Shown here: positions 12,001 through 24,000 of the stretch, in pieces | Numbering within the stretch: the stretch's first letter is position 1 | How the letters are laid out: each line of letters begins with the position of its first letter | Assembly: GCF_020535545.1 (NCBI RefSeq) | Contig: NZ_CP084753.1 | Coordinates: 831,177-895,176, forward strand | DNA length: 64,000 nt | Source: Roseateles sp. XES5 | Lineage (GTDB): Bacteria; Pseudomonadota; Alphaproteobacteria; Rhizobiales; Rhizobiaceae | Direction: 5' to 3' | Notes under the pieces: model-generated | Databases searched by the model: none | What the model saw: only the letters and a program-made list of their open reading frames with translations | What the model was told of the DNA's origin: nothing | Program-made: the position numbers and the translations under genes

Positions 12001-15000
12001 CTGGATCACGTCATGACCGAAACCGGCCGAGAAGCGATAGACATCCGCGCCCGCGCGGCCCGCGAGTGTATCGTTGCCTGCGCCGCCGATCAGGATGTCC
12101 GCATAGTTACTGCCGGTGAGCGTGTCGTAGCCACCGCCGCCGCTCAGGGTCGTGCCGGCCGCAAAGCCGGACGCGCTTAGGGTTTCGTCTGCGTCAGTCC
12201 CAACGAGGCCGCCGGTCGATGCCTGGCCGATGGCGATAATGCCGGGGTAGATGTTCGCGCCGATGCGCGCCAGGATGTCAGCGTGCGTCTTGACGCTGCC
12301 GTCGGCAAACCGGAACTCCTCGATGCGGTTATAGTCGCTGCTGACACCCCGGTCGATCGTGATGCGGTCTTCGGTGCCCGCGATCGAGATTTGGAGATGC
12401 GTGTAGCCGCCGCTCGAATACTGGGAAACGACAAGATCGTCGAAGGTGATGCCCGCGCCAAAAACGATGGCGTCGGTGCCGCTGTCCCAGTCGCTGACCG
12501 TGTCCTGCCCATCGCCAAGATTGAACAGATAGGTATCGTTGCCTGCTCCACCGCGCAGGAAGTCGTTTCCTGTGCCGCCGTTCAATGTGTCGTTGCCGGC
12601 GCCGGCATCGATGATGTCATTGCCTGCGCCGCCACTGAGAACGTTCACGCGCTCGTCGCCGTAGAAGGTGTCGGCGCCGCCGGTCGGCGCCGTCGCGCGA
12701 TCCATGAGCTGGGCATAGGTCAAGGTCGTGCCGTTGGCGAAACGGATTTGCTCGATGCGGTTATAGTCGTGGCTGATGCCCCGCTCGATCGTGATCCGGT
12801 CCTCGGTGCCGGCAATCGACAGGACGAGGTGGAGGTACCCGCCGCTGCTGATCTGCGTGACGACTACGTCCTCAGGCGCGATCCCCGCCCCGAATTCGAT
12901 GGTGTCGGTCCCGCTGTCCCAATCGCTGATCGTATCCTGTCCGTCGCCGCGAGAGAACGGGTAGGTGTCGTTGCCATAGCCGCCGCGCAGGAAGTCATTG
13001 CCGGTCCCACCGGTCAGCGTGTCGTTGCCCACGCCGCCTTCAAGCCGGTCGCTCCCTTGACCGCCTGTGAGCACATTGGCGCGCTCGTCGCCATAGATGG
13101 CATCGTTGCCGCTTGTCGGCACGACGGAGAGGTCGAAAAGCTGCGCATAGGTCAGCGTCGTCCCATTCGAAAAACGGACCTGCTCGATGCGGTTGTAGTC
13201 TGCCGTGACAGCCCGCTCGATCGTGATCCGGTCCTCGGTGCCGGCGATCGACAGGACGAGGTTGACATGATCTCCGCTCGCAACCTGTCTGACGACGAGG
13301 TCCTCAGGCGCGATCCCGGTTCCGAATTCGATGATGTCGGTCCCGCTGTCCCAATCGCTGATCGTGTCTTGGCCGTCGCCGCGCGAGAACAGGTAGGTGT
13401 CGTTGCCGGAGCCGCCGCGCAGCCAGTCGTTGCCCCTGCCACCAGACAGGGTGTCGTTCCCGCCGCCGGCATCCAGCGTATCGTTGCCACCGCTTCCGGA
13501 CATGACATTGGCACCGCTATCGCCGGTGAGGATGTCGTTGCCGAAGTTGCCGGTGATGGTCGCACCACCGGTTTTCGTCTGGTTGGCGATGATCGAAAAT
13601 GCGCTGCCGCCAAAATTGACGTCGGTCAGGCTGGCAGGTGCCACATTGGAAAGGCGCAGGAGCAGGCGGGCATCGGCCCAGTCCGATGCGCCAGCCGGCA
13701 CGAAATAGACAAGCGTGTCGGCGCCATCGGCGCGCGCGATCAGTTGACCGGACAAGCCCTGTCCTACCGCGATGTTGAGAATGTCGCCCGCATCGCCGCC
13801 CTGGAAATTGGTGATGACATCGACACCGTCGCCCCAGCGGGAGAGCGGCACGAAGACGTCATAGGTGTTGCGGGCCGCACTGCCGGCCAGTTCGCGCGTG
13901 TGAAGGCCCGAACCGATATGCTCGACCGTGCCGACAGTCGCGCTGTCGACGCCGGACGGACCGGTCGAGGCGACCGAGACGATCTGGACCCGATGGTCAT
14001 TGGTGGCGCCACCGGTCGCGGCGCCGAAGCCGTACCAGACGGTGGCATCGCCGCCGAAGAGCGAACCGACGACGTCGTAGGACTTGCTGCCCTTGCGCAC
14101 GCCGTCGACCGAATAGGTAAAGGTCTTCGTGGCGGCATCCCAGGCAATGACGACGTCATGCCAGGCTGCATCCTCAAGCTGTGTGTAGTCGCGACGCTGA
14201 CCGAAGTCGGCGTCGCCGACATTGCCATTGAGGACGAACTGGCTGAAGTCGGTGGTCTGGCCGTAGGTATCGAACTGGATCCCGAACGAGCCCGTCACGA
14301 GTGCGCCCATATTGGCGATGCTGCCCGACAGGGCATTCGCGCCGCTGTTCTGAACCGCGAAGGACAGCCCGTCAGCGCCGGTTTCACGCGATCCGAAGAA
14401 CATCTTCGTCGTCCAGACGACATTCTTCGACAGATCGATCGTGCCCCAGATTGCACCGGACTTGTTCGCCGAGTCGGGGGTGAGCTGGTACGTGCCATCG
14501 CCGAGCGACGTGGCCGCGCCCACGACGGCAAGACCCGTCACCGCAGCGTTTTGCGTCTGGTGCTGCGCAAGCCCGATCGTTGAGACGGACGGCGTGCCAC
14601 CGCCGGAGCCGTTGCCGCCGCCGGCAAAGAGCGGGTCCTGGAAGGGATCGATGGCAGTGTTGCTCGGATGCAGGAGCCGTTCGGCCGCTTCCGGTGTCAA
14701 TGCCCGGGTTGCGAGATCGGCCGCGGTCCATTGTGTTCCGTCGTTGAAGCGAACGATATCGACGGGCGGCGCGCTGGCATTGCCCTGCCCGACGATGGTC
14801 AGTTGCTCGTCGCTGCCGATAAGGCGAAGCATGAAATCGTTGCCGTTTCGAATGACGACAACCTCGGCCGGCGCGATCCCGCTTGTGATCCGCAGCGTAT
14901 CGAACGAGCCCGTCCAGTTCGCCCCTTCCCGGATCACATCGCGGCCGTAGCCGCGGCCAAAGACATAGGTCGTATCGCCAATGCCGCCGGCGAGCACGTC

Positions 15001-18000
15001 GTTTCCGGCGCCGCCGTCAAGCGTCGCGGTGATGTCGACCTGCGTGCCGAAATCGATCGTATCGTTTCCCGCTCCGGTCGAGGCCGCCGCGTTCGCATAG
15101 ATATCCGCGAGCTGCCAGATGGTGCCATCCGCGAATTCGAACTGTTCGACGCCATAGTCGGTCGTCGAATTGCCGGAGCGGAACATATCCTTCAGGGTCA
15201 GCCGGTCATCCGTTCCCGCGATACCAATGACGATATCGGCGGGACCGACGGACAGGAATCGGAGGTCGCCGGGCGCAATTCCGGCGCCAAAGCGCACCTT
15301 GTCTGTCTTCGAGGCGTCGGCAGTCTCGATGTCGGAGACCGTATCCTGCCCGTCGCCGCGCGAGAAATAGTAGATGTCGGCGCCACTGCCGCCTTCCAGC
15401 AGGTCGTCACCCTTGCCGCCGGTGATGACGTCGGCGCCGCGTCCGCCCTCGATGCGGTCATTGCCGAGACCACCAAAGATCTGGGAACCGATCGCGGGAT
15501 TGGCGAGATCGGCGGGCACGGTGACATGATCATCGCGGTCCGATGGAGCGATCGAGGCCGCCAATGCCCGATAGGTTAGGCTTCTTCCGTCCGAGAACAG
15601 GACCTTGGCGACGACCGGATCGATGTCGCCGGCCGGATCGACCAGCGTAACGCGATCATCGCTACCGTTGATCGAGAGGACGATGTTGCCGTCGCGATCG
15701 CGGGTCGCGACCACGTCTTCGAGCGCGATGCCCGCGGCAAAGACGAGCGTTCCCTTGCCGTCGGCAGAGCCGTTGCTCTCGATGCGGTCGTGTCCGTCGC
15801 CGCGCGCAAACCGATAGATATCGTCGCCACCACCGCCGATGATGGTGTCGTCACCAGCGCCGCCCTGGAACACCTCGTTGCGGGCACTGCCGACGATCCT
15901 GTCGTCCTGCCAGGTCCCGACGGATGCCGCCATGTCGCGCAATTGATCGAGGGTAAAGGTCGTGCCGTCGCTGAAGTGGATGGTATCGACACCGCTCCAG
16001 GTGGAGGTATAGCGGAGCACGATCTGGTCGGTCGAATCGGCGAAGGAGAGAACCAGTTCCTGCCGGGCGGGATCGATCTGCGAGACGCGCAGCTCATCGG
16101 GCCGGTAGCCGGTGATTTTCAGGGTGTCGTTGCCGGCGGTGTCGTCAATGACGTCGCGGCCGTCGCCGCGGGTGAAGCTGTAGGTATCGTCGCCCGCGCC
16201 TCCGCTCAGCGCATCATCGCCGGTCCCGCCGACGAGCGTGTCGGCACGGCTGCTACCGGTAACGATGTCATTGCCTGCGCTCGCCTGGTTGGCGACGGCT
16301 GCCTGGACAAGCGCCGCGGCATCCCAGACGACGCCATTGGAGAACTCGATGTTCGGCAGATTGCCGTTCCCGAGAGCTCCCTTTACGATGAGCTGGCTGC
16401 CCGACGGGAAGGTGATCACCAGATCGGATGAGCCGACCGAGGCGAGCCGGACATAGGCTTCGTTCGACGCGTAGCCTTCCAGAACCACGGTCGCACGGGT
16501 GACGCCGGAGGGCATTTCGACGCTGTCGATGCCTTCCTGCGCCTTGACGACGACCCGCGAATCCTGAGCTAGGATGAGGCGGTCATTGCCCGTGCCGGGC
16601 TGGAGCGTGCTGCTGGCCGGAAGCTCACGTAGATCAACACGATCCTGGCCTGTGTTCGACATGCCGTCGCGGATGATGCCGCGCACGTCTTCGATGGACA
16701 GAGTCGTGCCATCTGCGAAAACGAAGCTCTCGACAGGCCGGACGCTATATCCGGAGAGGATGACGAGACGATCCGTCCCGTCACCGAGCGTGATCAGCAG
16801 ATCGCCATCGATGTTGCGGAACTGGACGAGATCGCGCGTGACACCGGTGCCGAACACGACCTTGTCGACACCGCCGGCGTCATAGACGCTGTCGCTGCCG
16901 TCCCCGAGGCCGAATTTGTAGGTATCGTTGCCGAGACCGCCTTCGAGCGCGTCCGAACCGGCGCCGCCCGACAGGGTATCGTTGCGGTTGTCGAAACCGA
17001 TGAGATGGTCGTCGCCAGCCGTGCCCATCAGCATGCGGTCGATGATCGACTCGATGGACAGAGTCCGCCCGTCGGCGAACTCGAACTGTTCGACACGAGT
17101 GGTCGACAGCCCGTTCACGACGGTGAGAACATCGACGCCATTGCCGAGGTCGATGAGGAGATCGTTGCCATTGCGGCTGATGACGATGTCTTCGAGACGC
17201 ACCGAGGCGCCAAAGACCACACGGTCGATCACACCGGCCGCATCCGCCTTCTCGATGATGCGATCGAAGCTGTAGCCGGCTGAGAAGGCATAGGTATCGG
17301 CCTTGTTGCCGCCGTAGAGCGTATCATCGCCCTGGCGCCCGTCGAGGACGTTCTCCTGGTTCGGCAGCCCCGTCAGAATGTTGTCGCCACGGTTGCCGCC
17401 GGCGATCTGGAGGAGTTCCTCGACGTCCGAGATCTTGATGGTCGAACCATCGTAGAACTTGAACAGCTCGACACCGTCCTCGGCATCGCGGAACTGGTTG
17501 CGGATGCGCAGCGTATCCGTGCGCCCCGTGATCGAGATCAGGAGGTCGTTGCCGTCTTTCGTGAAGACGACATTGTCGCGGGTGATGCCGCCACCGAAAA
17601 GCACGACATCATCGACGGGCACACGCACGCCATGCCGGTCGGTCCAGCCTGCCCGGACACGCCGGTCGATAATGACATCCTGGCCATAACCCGCATCGAA
17701 TTTGTAGGTGTCGCCACCATCCCCGCCGGTCAGGGTGTCATTGCCCTCCCGGCCGTCGAGGGTCTCGGCGAAATTGGAGCCGGTGATAATGTCGTCGCCG
17801 GACGTCCCGACGAGGTCGATATCCTCGGGATTGACGTCCAGGAAGGAAACGGTGCGGTCGGTGAAGACGAGACTTTCAACGGCATAGGTCTGCTGGGAGT
17901 CGCGGACATACTGGTTCTCCAGCACGAAGCGCTGACCCGTTGCACGCACTGTGATGACGAGGTCGAGCGCGGTGCGTGAGAAATCGACATCGGTCGAAGC

Positions 18001-21000
18001 GATGCCCTCGAAGACGACCTGGTCGTTGCCGGAGCTGTCGAGGATGGTGTCGTTCCCCTCCCCGATCGCGACGCGATAGACGTCGTTGCCGCCAAAGCCG
18101 ATCAGGCGATCGTCGCCGGCGCCGCCGTCGAGATGATCCGACAGCTCTTCATAGCCATAGATCGTATCGTTGCCGACGGTCTTGGCGATGTCGATATAGT
18201 GCTGCGCCAGCTTGAGGCCGGTCCAGGTCGTCCCGTCTCCGAACTGAATGTCCTCGATGATGTTGAGGAAGCCGAAGATCGGAACGGTATCGAGGAAGTC
18301 CTGCAGGACGACTTCGTCGTTGGTGCCCTTGATCCGCATGCGCAGCGTGTCGCTCGCGCCGTCGCGCAGGAAGTCGAGATCGGTCCAGCGGATCTGGTCG
18401 ATAAACTTCAGCTTGTCGTGCTGCGGCGGCTCGAAAAGGCCGGGGATCGCATTGTCGATGATGACGTCGCGGCCATAGCCGCGGCCGAAGATGTAGGTGT
18501 CGTCTCCCTCCTTGCCGGACAGGAAGTCGTTGCCCGCCCCACCATCGAGCGTATTCGCGTTGAGCATGCCGAAGATCGCATCGTCGGCCGTGGTCTTCGC
18601 ATTCTTCAGGACCTGTTCGACGATCTGCCCGAAATCGAGGCTCGACCCGTCGTCGAAGATGAAGCGTTCGATCAGGTTCGGGGCGACATAGTCCAGGCCG
18701 TCACCACTTCCCATGAGCTCGGAGAACATGCCAAGCCCGAGGCGAACGCCGCCGAACTGGCCGACGATCTCGATCGTATCGGTGGTGGGATTGCCCTGAT
18801 CGTCGAGGATGACGATCTTGAGGTTGGCGCTTTCACCATCCCGGATCAGCCTGAGGTGCTCGGCGGTGATGCCGCCCTTGAAGCTGAGGATGTCGATTCC
18901 GGCCTTGACCGGGCCGAAGGAGAAGGTGCCGAGGTCGTCGATGACGTCCTGGCCGTCCCCCCGCTGGAAGACGTAGATGTCGCCGCCGGCACCGCCGGAC
19001 ATGTAGTCATTGCCACGCCCACCCCAGAGAACGTCTCCGGAGCCGGAGCCCATCAGCGAATCGTTGAACAGACCGGCTGCACGTTCCTTGTCGACGACCT
19101 CCATCGACATGCGAAAACGGTCCCAGGCCACGCCATCGGCGAAGATGATCGCGCTGACGCCCGAGTCCACACGCTTACCGTTCGACAGCAACTCGTTCAG
19201 TTCGCCAAGGAACTGGTCGGTCAGCCTGATCGAATTGGGGCGGCCCTTGATCTGGAGGATCAGATCCTCACCGTCGCGGATCGCCGTCACATCGGTCGAG
19301 AGGACATCCGTGAAGCGCAATTCGTCCGATGCGCCGAGATCCTTGTCATCGATGAGGTCGTTGCCGGAGTTGCGTCCAACGAAATAGTAGTCGGCGCCTT
19401 TGCCGCCGCGAAGCGTCTGGTCACCCGCGGTCATATAGAAATAGTCGGTTCCGTCGGTGCCATCGACGATCGTGTCGCTGACGCCATGGGTGACGATGCG
19501 TTCTTCATTGACGCCCAGCGCATGGGCGACGCCACGGATATCGAGGTCAATGCTGACGGTCTCGAAGGCCGAGACGAGCATCTGCATGATGAAGGCCTGA
19601 TCGATCTTGAGCGTGCTGCCGACAAGATTGCCTTCGCCCGACGGGTGATAGTCGGGATAGACCTGCGAAAGGATGGCGTGCCAATCGGTCAGATAGTCGA
19701 GCACCGCGTCATTGGCGTTGCTTGCCGGCGCACCGCGGAAAATTGCCGCGAACATCGGGGCGAGTTCGCGGTTCGTCGTCGGCTTGTACATGTCCGAAGC
19801 GACGTCATAAGTCACACCGGCGAAGAAGTCCTTCAGGCCGCCTTGGGCCGCGAGCCTGACGGCCATGCGCCTCGACGTGCCGATATATTGCTCCATGACC
19901 GGCTGGAGCAGGTCGATCATCATCGCGATGCCGGAGACATATCTCTCCGGATCGGGCGAGAGATTGGCGCTACCGGTTGGCCCGACCGCATAGCTGATAT
20001 GGCCGGTTGCGTTGTTTACATGGGCCGTCAGGATCTCGGGCCTGAAATCGACGCCGCTCAGCGAGACAGCGAAATGGAACTGCGCAGGCGTCAGCATCTC
20101 GACGCGATAGGTCGACTCGTCGGTCGAGTTCACCTCGTCAAGAGTGTCGAAATCGATCGCATAGTTGCGCAGATTGAACTCGCGGCTGTCGCCGGTCTTC
20201 CATTCGAGCTGGATCGCGCGATCGAGATTGCGAGCCCAGACATAGAAGGTTCCGTCCTGGTCAGTGACCTTTACGGTGTAGTCGACAGCGATGCCGTCCG
20301 TGAAGCGGACGCCGATCCTATCGACCGGCAGGTTTGCGTAGGGGTTGAAGCCAAGTTCTTCCGTCCGCCACTCCGTGCCTGCCGCATGGGGCAGCGCCAG
20401 AATATCGGCCTTGGTCGCATAGGTCGTGGTGGCGTTGGACGCGAGCTTCCACGTTCCGTCGGCCTGTTTGATGCCGTAGTCGAGGATCACGGCGCGGCCG
20501 TTTACGACACGCATCAGATAGGGAGCCGCCTCACGGGCCGTCAGTTCCTGCGCGCGGTCTGACGGCGACCAGGTCTGTTCGAGATGCCAATTGGCACCGG
20601 AGGCTGCAGCCTGAGCCAGCACATCCTGCAGCGTGGCGCGGGCAATCGCATTGCCCTGCGCATCCTTGACGGGTTGGCCGGAAGCGAGGGTCCAATAGCC
20701 TCCCTGGGCGTCCTCGACATAGACGCCGCGGTCGAGCAGCACGGGCTTGCCGGCCCCGTCGACGCCAACCAGTACGGGCGTCAACTCGCGCGTCTGCTCA
20801 AGGGTTTCGCCCCAGGCGCCGAGCACATTCCCGACTTGTGCAACAAGGGTGCGAAGATTGGGCGATGTCATCGCCGCAGCCGTCGACGAGACGAGGTTGC
20901 TGAAACCGATATCGTTGGCGGTTGCGACGGAAAGATTGGTGATCCGCCCGAAACCCTTGATGTCGAGAGCCGTGGCCGATTGCCAGGCGCCGTGGCCGGC

Positions 21001-24000
21001 CTCCCCGGCGTAACGGGTGTCGGTATCGTTCGACGCCAGGATGGCGTCGTACATGTTCCGCACAATCCCGCTCTCGAAGGTCACATCCCCCACGCCCGTC
21101 AGGCGCGCGCCTTGCGGAGTTCGAACGTCGAGCGCCCGTGCCCCGAGGTCGAGCGACACAATCCCGAGCTGATCGAGTGTCTTCAACTCGCCCGCATCGG
21201 TGATGCCATTGCGATTATAGTCCTGCCAGACGCGCAGTTCCGACCAGAGGACGTCGGCGCGGGTGATTTTTCCATCGCCGTTGGAATCGAGTTCGGACAA
21301 CTGGGCGAAACCGGAACGGCCAACGCCGCCAAACATCTCGGAGACATTGTCGATGCGGCTATTGCCATTGAGGTCGCGAACGAGGAACCCGTCGTCGCCC
21401 TTCAGCCAGCCGGTTCGCTCGGCGAAGAGGTCACCGTCGACATCGAAATAGACATTGCTGGTTGCGATTTCGGTCGTCTCGATGCCGTCTCCATCAAGAT
21501 CGATCACAAGCGGGTCCGCCGGATTGGACCACTTCAAGCCGTCCGTGAACCGTTCAGCGGCGGCGGCAAGCGTGATCGCCTGATCGATCAGGGTGTTTCC
21601 ACCCCATTTTGCCGCCATCGCGATGCCGATAGCGCCCAGCAAAGGCTCCAGGAGCGTCATCATTGCCGCGAGAGGATTGGGCGCCTTGAACACCATCCCA
21701 AACGTGCCCTGACCTTTGAGGCCAGCCTGCTGGAATCCAATAAAGCTTCCAACGAGATCGAAGTTCTCGATCTTCATCCAGCCCTTGAGGATGCCTTGCG
21801 CGTCGAGAGCCTGTTGAGCCTTGTAGGCCTCACTCGGCTCGGCACCAATAACGGCGGTGAAGAGCTGATCGAACTGGTTGGTAATATACATATCCACCCC
21901 GCCGTTCGCATTCGGGCGGAACATGTATGTCATCCAGGGGAAGAGATGGTCGAAATAGACCGACCGCGTCGGGTCGTATTTCCCGTTTTCATCAAGAGAT
22001 GAATAGAAATTCGCAAGACCGGTAACGGCGCCGACACCGCCGCCCAGGAAGAGCCCAGCAATCCCGCCTTCCGCATTGCCACCGGTGAGCGTGACACCAT
22101 AGAACTTTAGGACGTCGCTATGCTGGGCGTCTTTCATAACCGTGTTGGCGGCATACCAGATATTGTCGCTGTTCTCTTTCGTGTCAGCGACTTTGCCGCC
22201 CGTCTCTGGATCGATACCGTCAATGGTGTCACCATAGATGATGCCACCATTCGAGCGGTTAAAGATCCAGTCTCGTCCAGTCCCACCGGCGGAAGTAGCC
22301 TTCTCCCCGCCGAGGACGATAACCCAGTCATCACCCGCCCCGGCATCAAGTTTAAGCGTATATTCTTGAGTGGCACGCTTAGCGTTCGGATCACGCGGAA
22401 CCGGCTGATTCCCTCTCGGGTCTCCCGACGCTTGCCATTCTTCTCGCTGCTTTTCGGCACGGCGCTCACCGTCGCGAACTGACCGCTCAAGTGCTTCGCC
22501 AATCTTAATGATCTCTGGCACCCAACCGATCAAGACGTCGTCACCGGCTTCGCCATAGACTTCACCAGCACTTCGATGAATCAGCCAATTATCTGAACTA
22601 TCGCCGTACAGCGCGGAAACATCGTCACCAATGAGGATATCATTTCCGCTTCCAGGGATCGAGGCAGACTCTCCCCCTGTCCATTCAATCGAGCGGCCGG
22701 TGACCGTCTCGATGGATGTTTCAACTAAACCTCCAAGTTCCTTCTTAGCCCACTCCAGATAAGATCCGATTTTTTTCTCAAACTGAGTAAGGCTATCATC
22801 AATCGTCTTCAATACTTGGTAGACGACTCCGTTTTGATCAAGGCCATACTCATTGACGAGGTAGCCAACTACTTTTCGGATTGCCGCATAGGTTGCAACA
22901 GCCGTCAATGAGAATATTACCGCAGGGCCAATTGGCGACATCGATGCAGCAGCAATAGCCGCATACAATGGAAGCGACTGCATCGCTTCATTCGCGGCAT
23001 GTCTGAGGTAAAGCTCGAATGCACCGGGTACATTCTTCCGCCTATCCCACTCCACCCAGATGTCAGCCATTGCCAGCGCACTGGCAGCCATCGTCATGGC
23101 CACCCGCGGTTTGTTCAACGCCCCATCGGGGTGTTCAAAGTACTCTGCAGCTTTTCGCATCCCATTGCGGATAAATTCGGGAGCGCTATCGCCAACATCA
23201 CGATATGCTTCAACAATTAACTTCGCTCGCTGTTCTGAATAGCTAGAATACTCGGCCATTCGTTCTGCTGAAGACCGGTATCCATCAAGATATGCTCTCT
23301 CTAATTCACTTTGCGTATATCTCGAAGTTTCCACCTGAAAATCTATATTAATTCGCCTCTCAAGCTCAATAGAACGGTCGAGATGCTCACGGAATTTGTC
23401 CGACTCCAATTGAGGCTCGATCTGTTGTCTATCAACCCACAATTGATCACGGTATATCGCCTTATAAGTCTCTTCAGCGCGCGCGAAAGCTTGATAGCGT
23501 GTTAACGCATCATTGACGGTATAATTCGAGCGCACGGTCTCGCTGTTTAGCTTCTCCCCTATCAATTCAGGTAGTTCGAGAGATCCGAATCCGCGCCCAG
23601 GATGAATGTCGTCGCCAAAGAAACCGCGAAAATAACCAGCCCCGTTATCCTTACCATTACTGATATATTCCGGAGATCCATAATTCCACAGAACGTCTGT
23701 AATCGTATACTTATTAATTGAATTCAATCCGCCTGTCGCAGTATCGAGATACTGAAGCTTCCCACCAAAACTATCCTGAAGGCGGCTGGCGAGGTCGACA
23801 TAGCTGTTATTTGTGTCGAGCCTTGATATTTGCTCGCCATACGGGGTGTGCCCAATAGTTCCAGCATTCAGACCCGAACGCTGCATCTCATCGATATATG
23901 CTAGAGCGGGAGGTCGCGCTCCACTACCTGAGTATACAACATAGACCGAGCCATCTGAAAGGCGAGGCCTGTATTGGTTTATCAGGCTGGAAGCGTCCTC

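Larger units (their letters stand above)
3700..19470 (-). repeat. Array of RTX nonapeptide blocks with HCBP-related linkers (giant RTX protein)
   Basis: On the minus strand the frame repeats a module of about 120-170 residues. Each has GGxGND-type nonapeptides, a TYRFSAGFGxD or TYLFxxGDGxD turn, an IEFDA or IEFGAGI strand, a beta-rich stretch and a closing IRFADGTxWT motif. This matches hemolysin-type calcium-binding repeats plus the haemolysin-type calcium-binding related domain (PF06594). The lectin and two sandwich modules interrupt the array. Neighbouring modules near 12300-13600 are close to one another, which suggests recent duplication. A further RTX block occupies about 1-1480. Confidence 0.9.

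Noticed and set aside
8872..12180. Plus-strand open frame of 1,102 codons
   Set aside because: Antisense shadow of the RTX array; its internal repetition mirrors the RTX modules.
12283..14583. Plus-strand open frame of 766 codons
   Set aside because: Antisense to the lectin and RTX modules in the same codon register; no family resemblance.
18133..22002. Two plus-strand open frames of 809 and 472 codons
   Set aside because: Both are antisense to the RTX gene, which reads as coherent protein with EF-hand-like and RTX motifs through this stretch.
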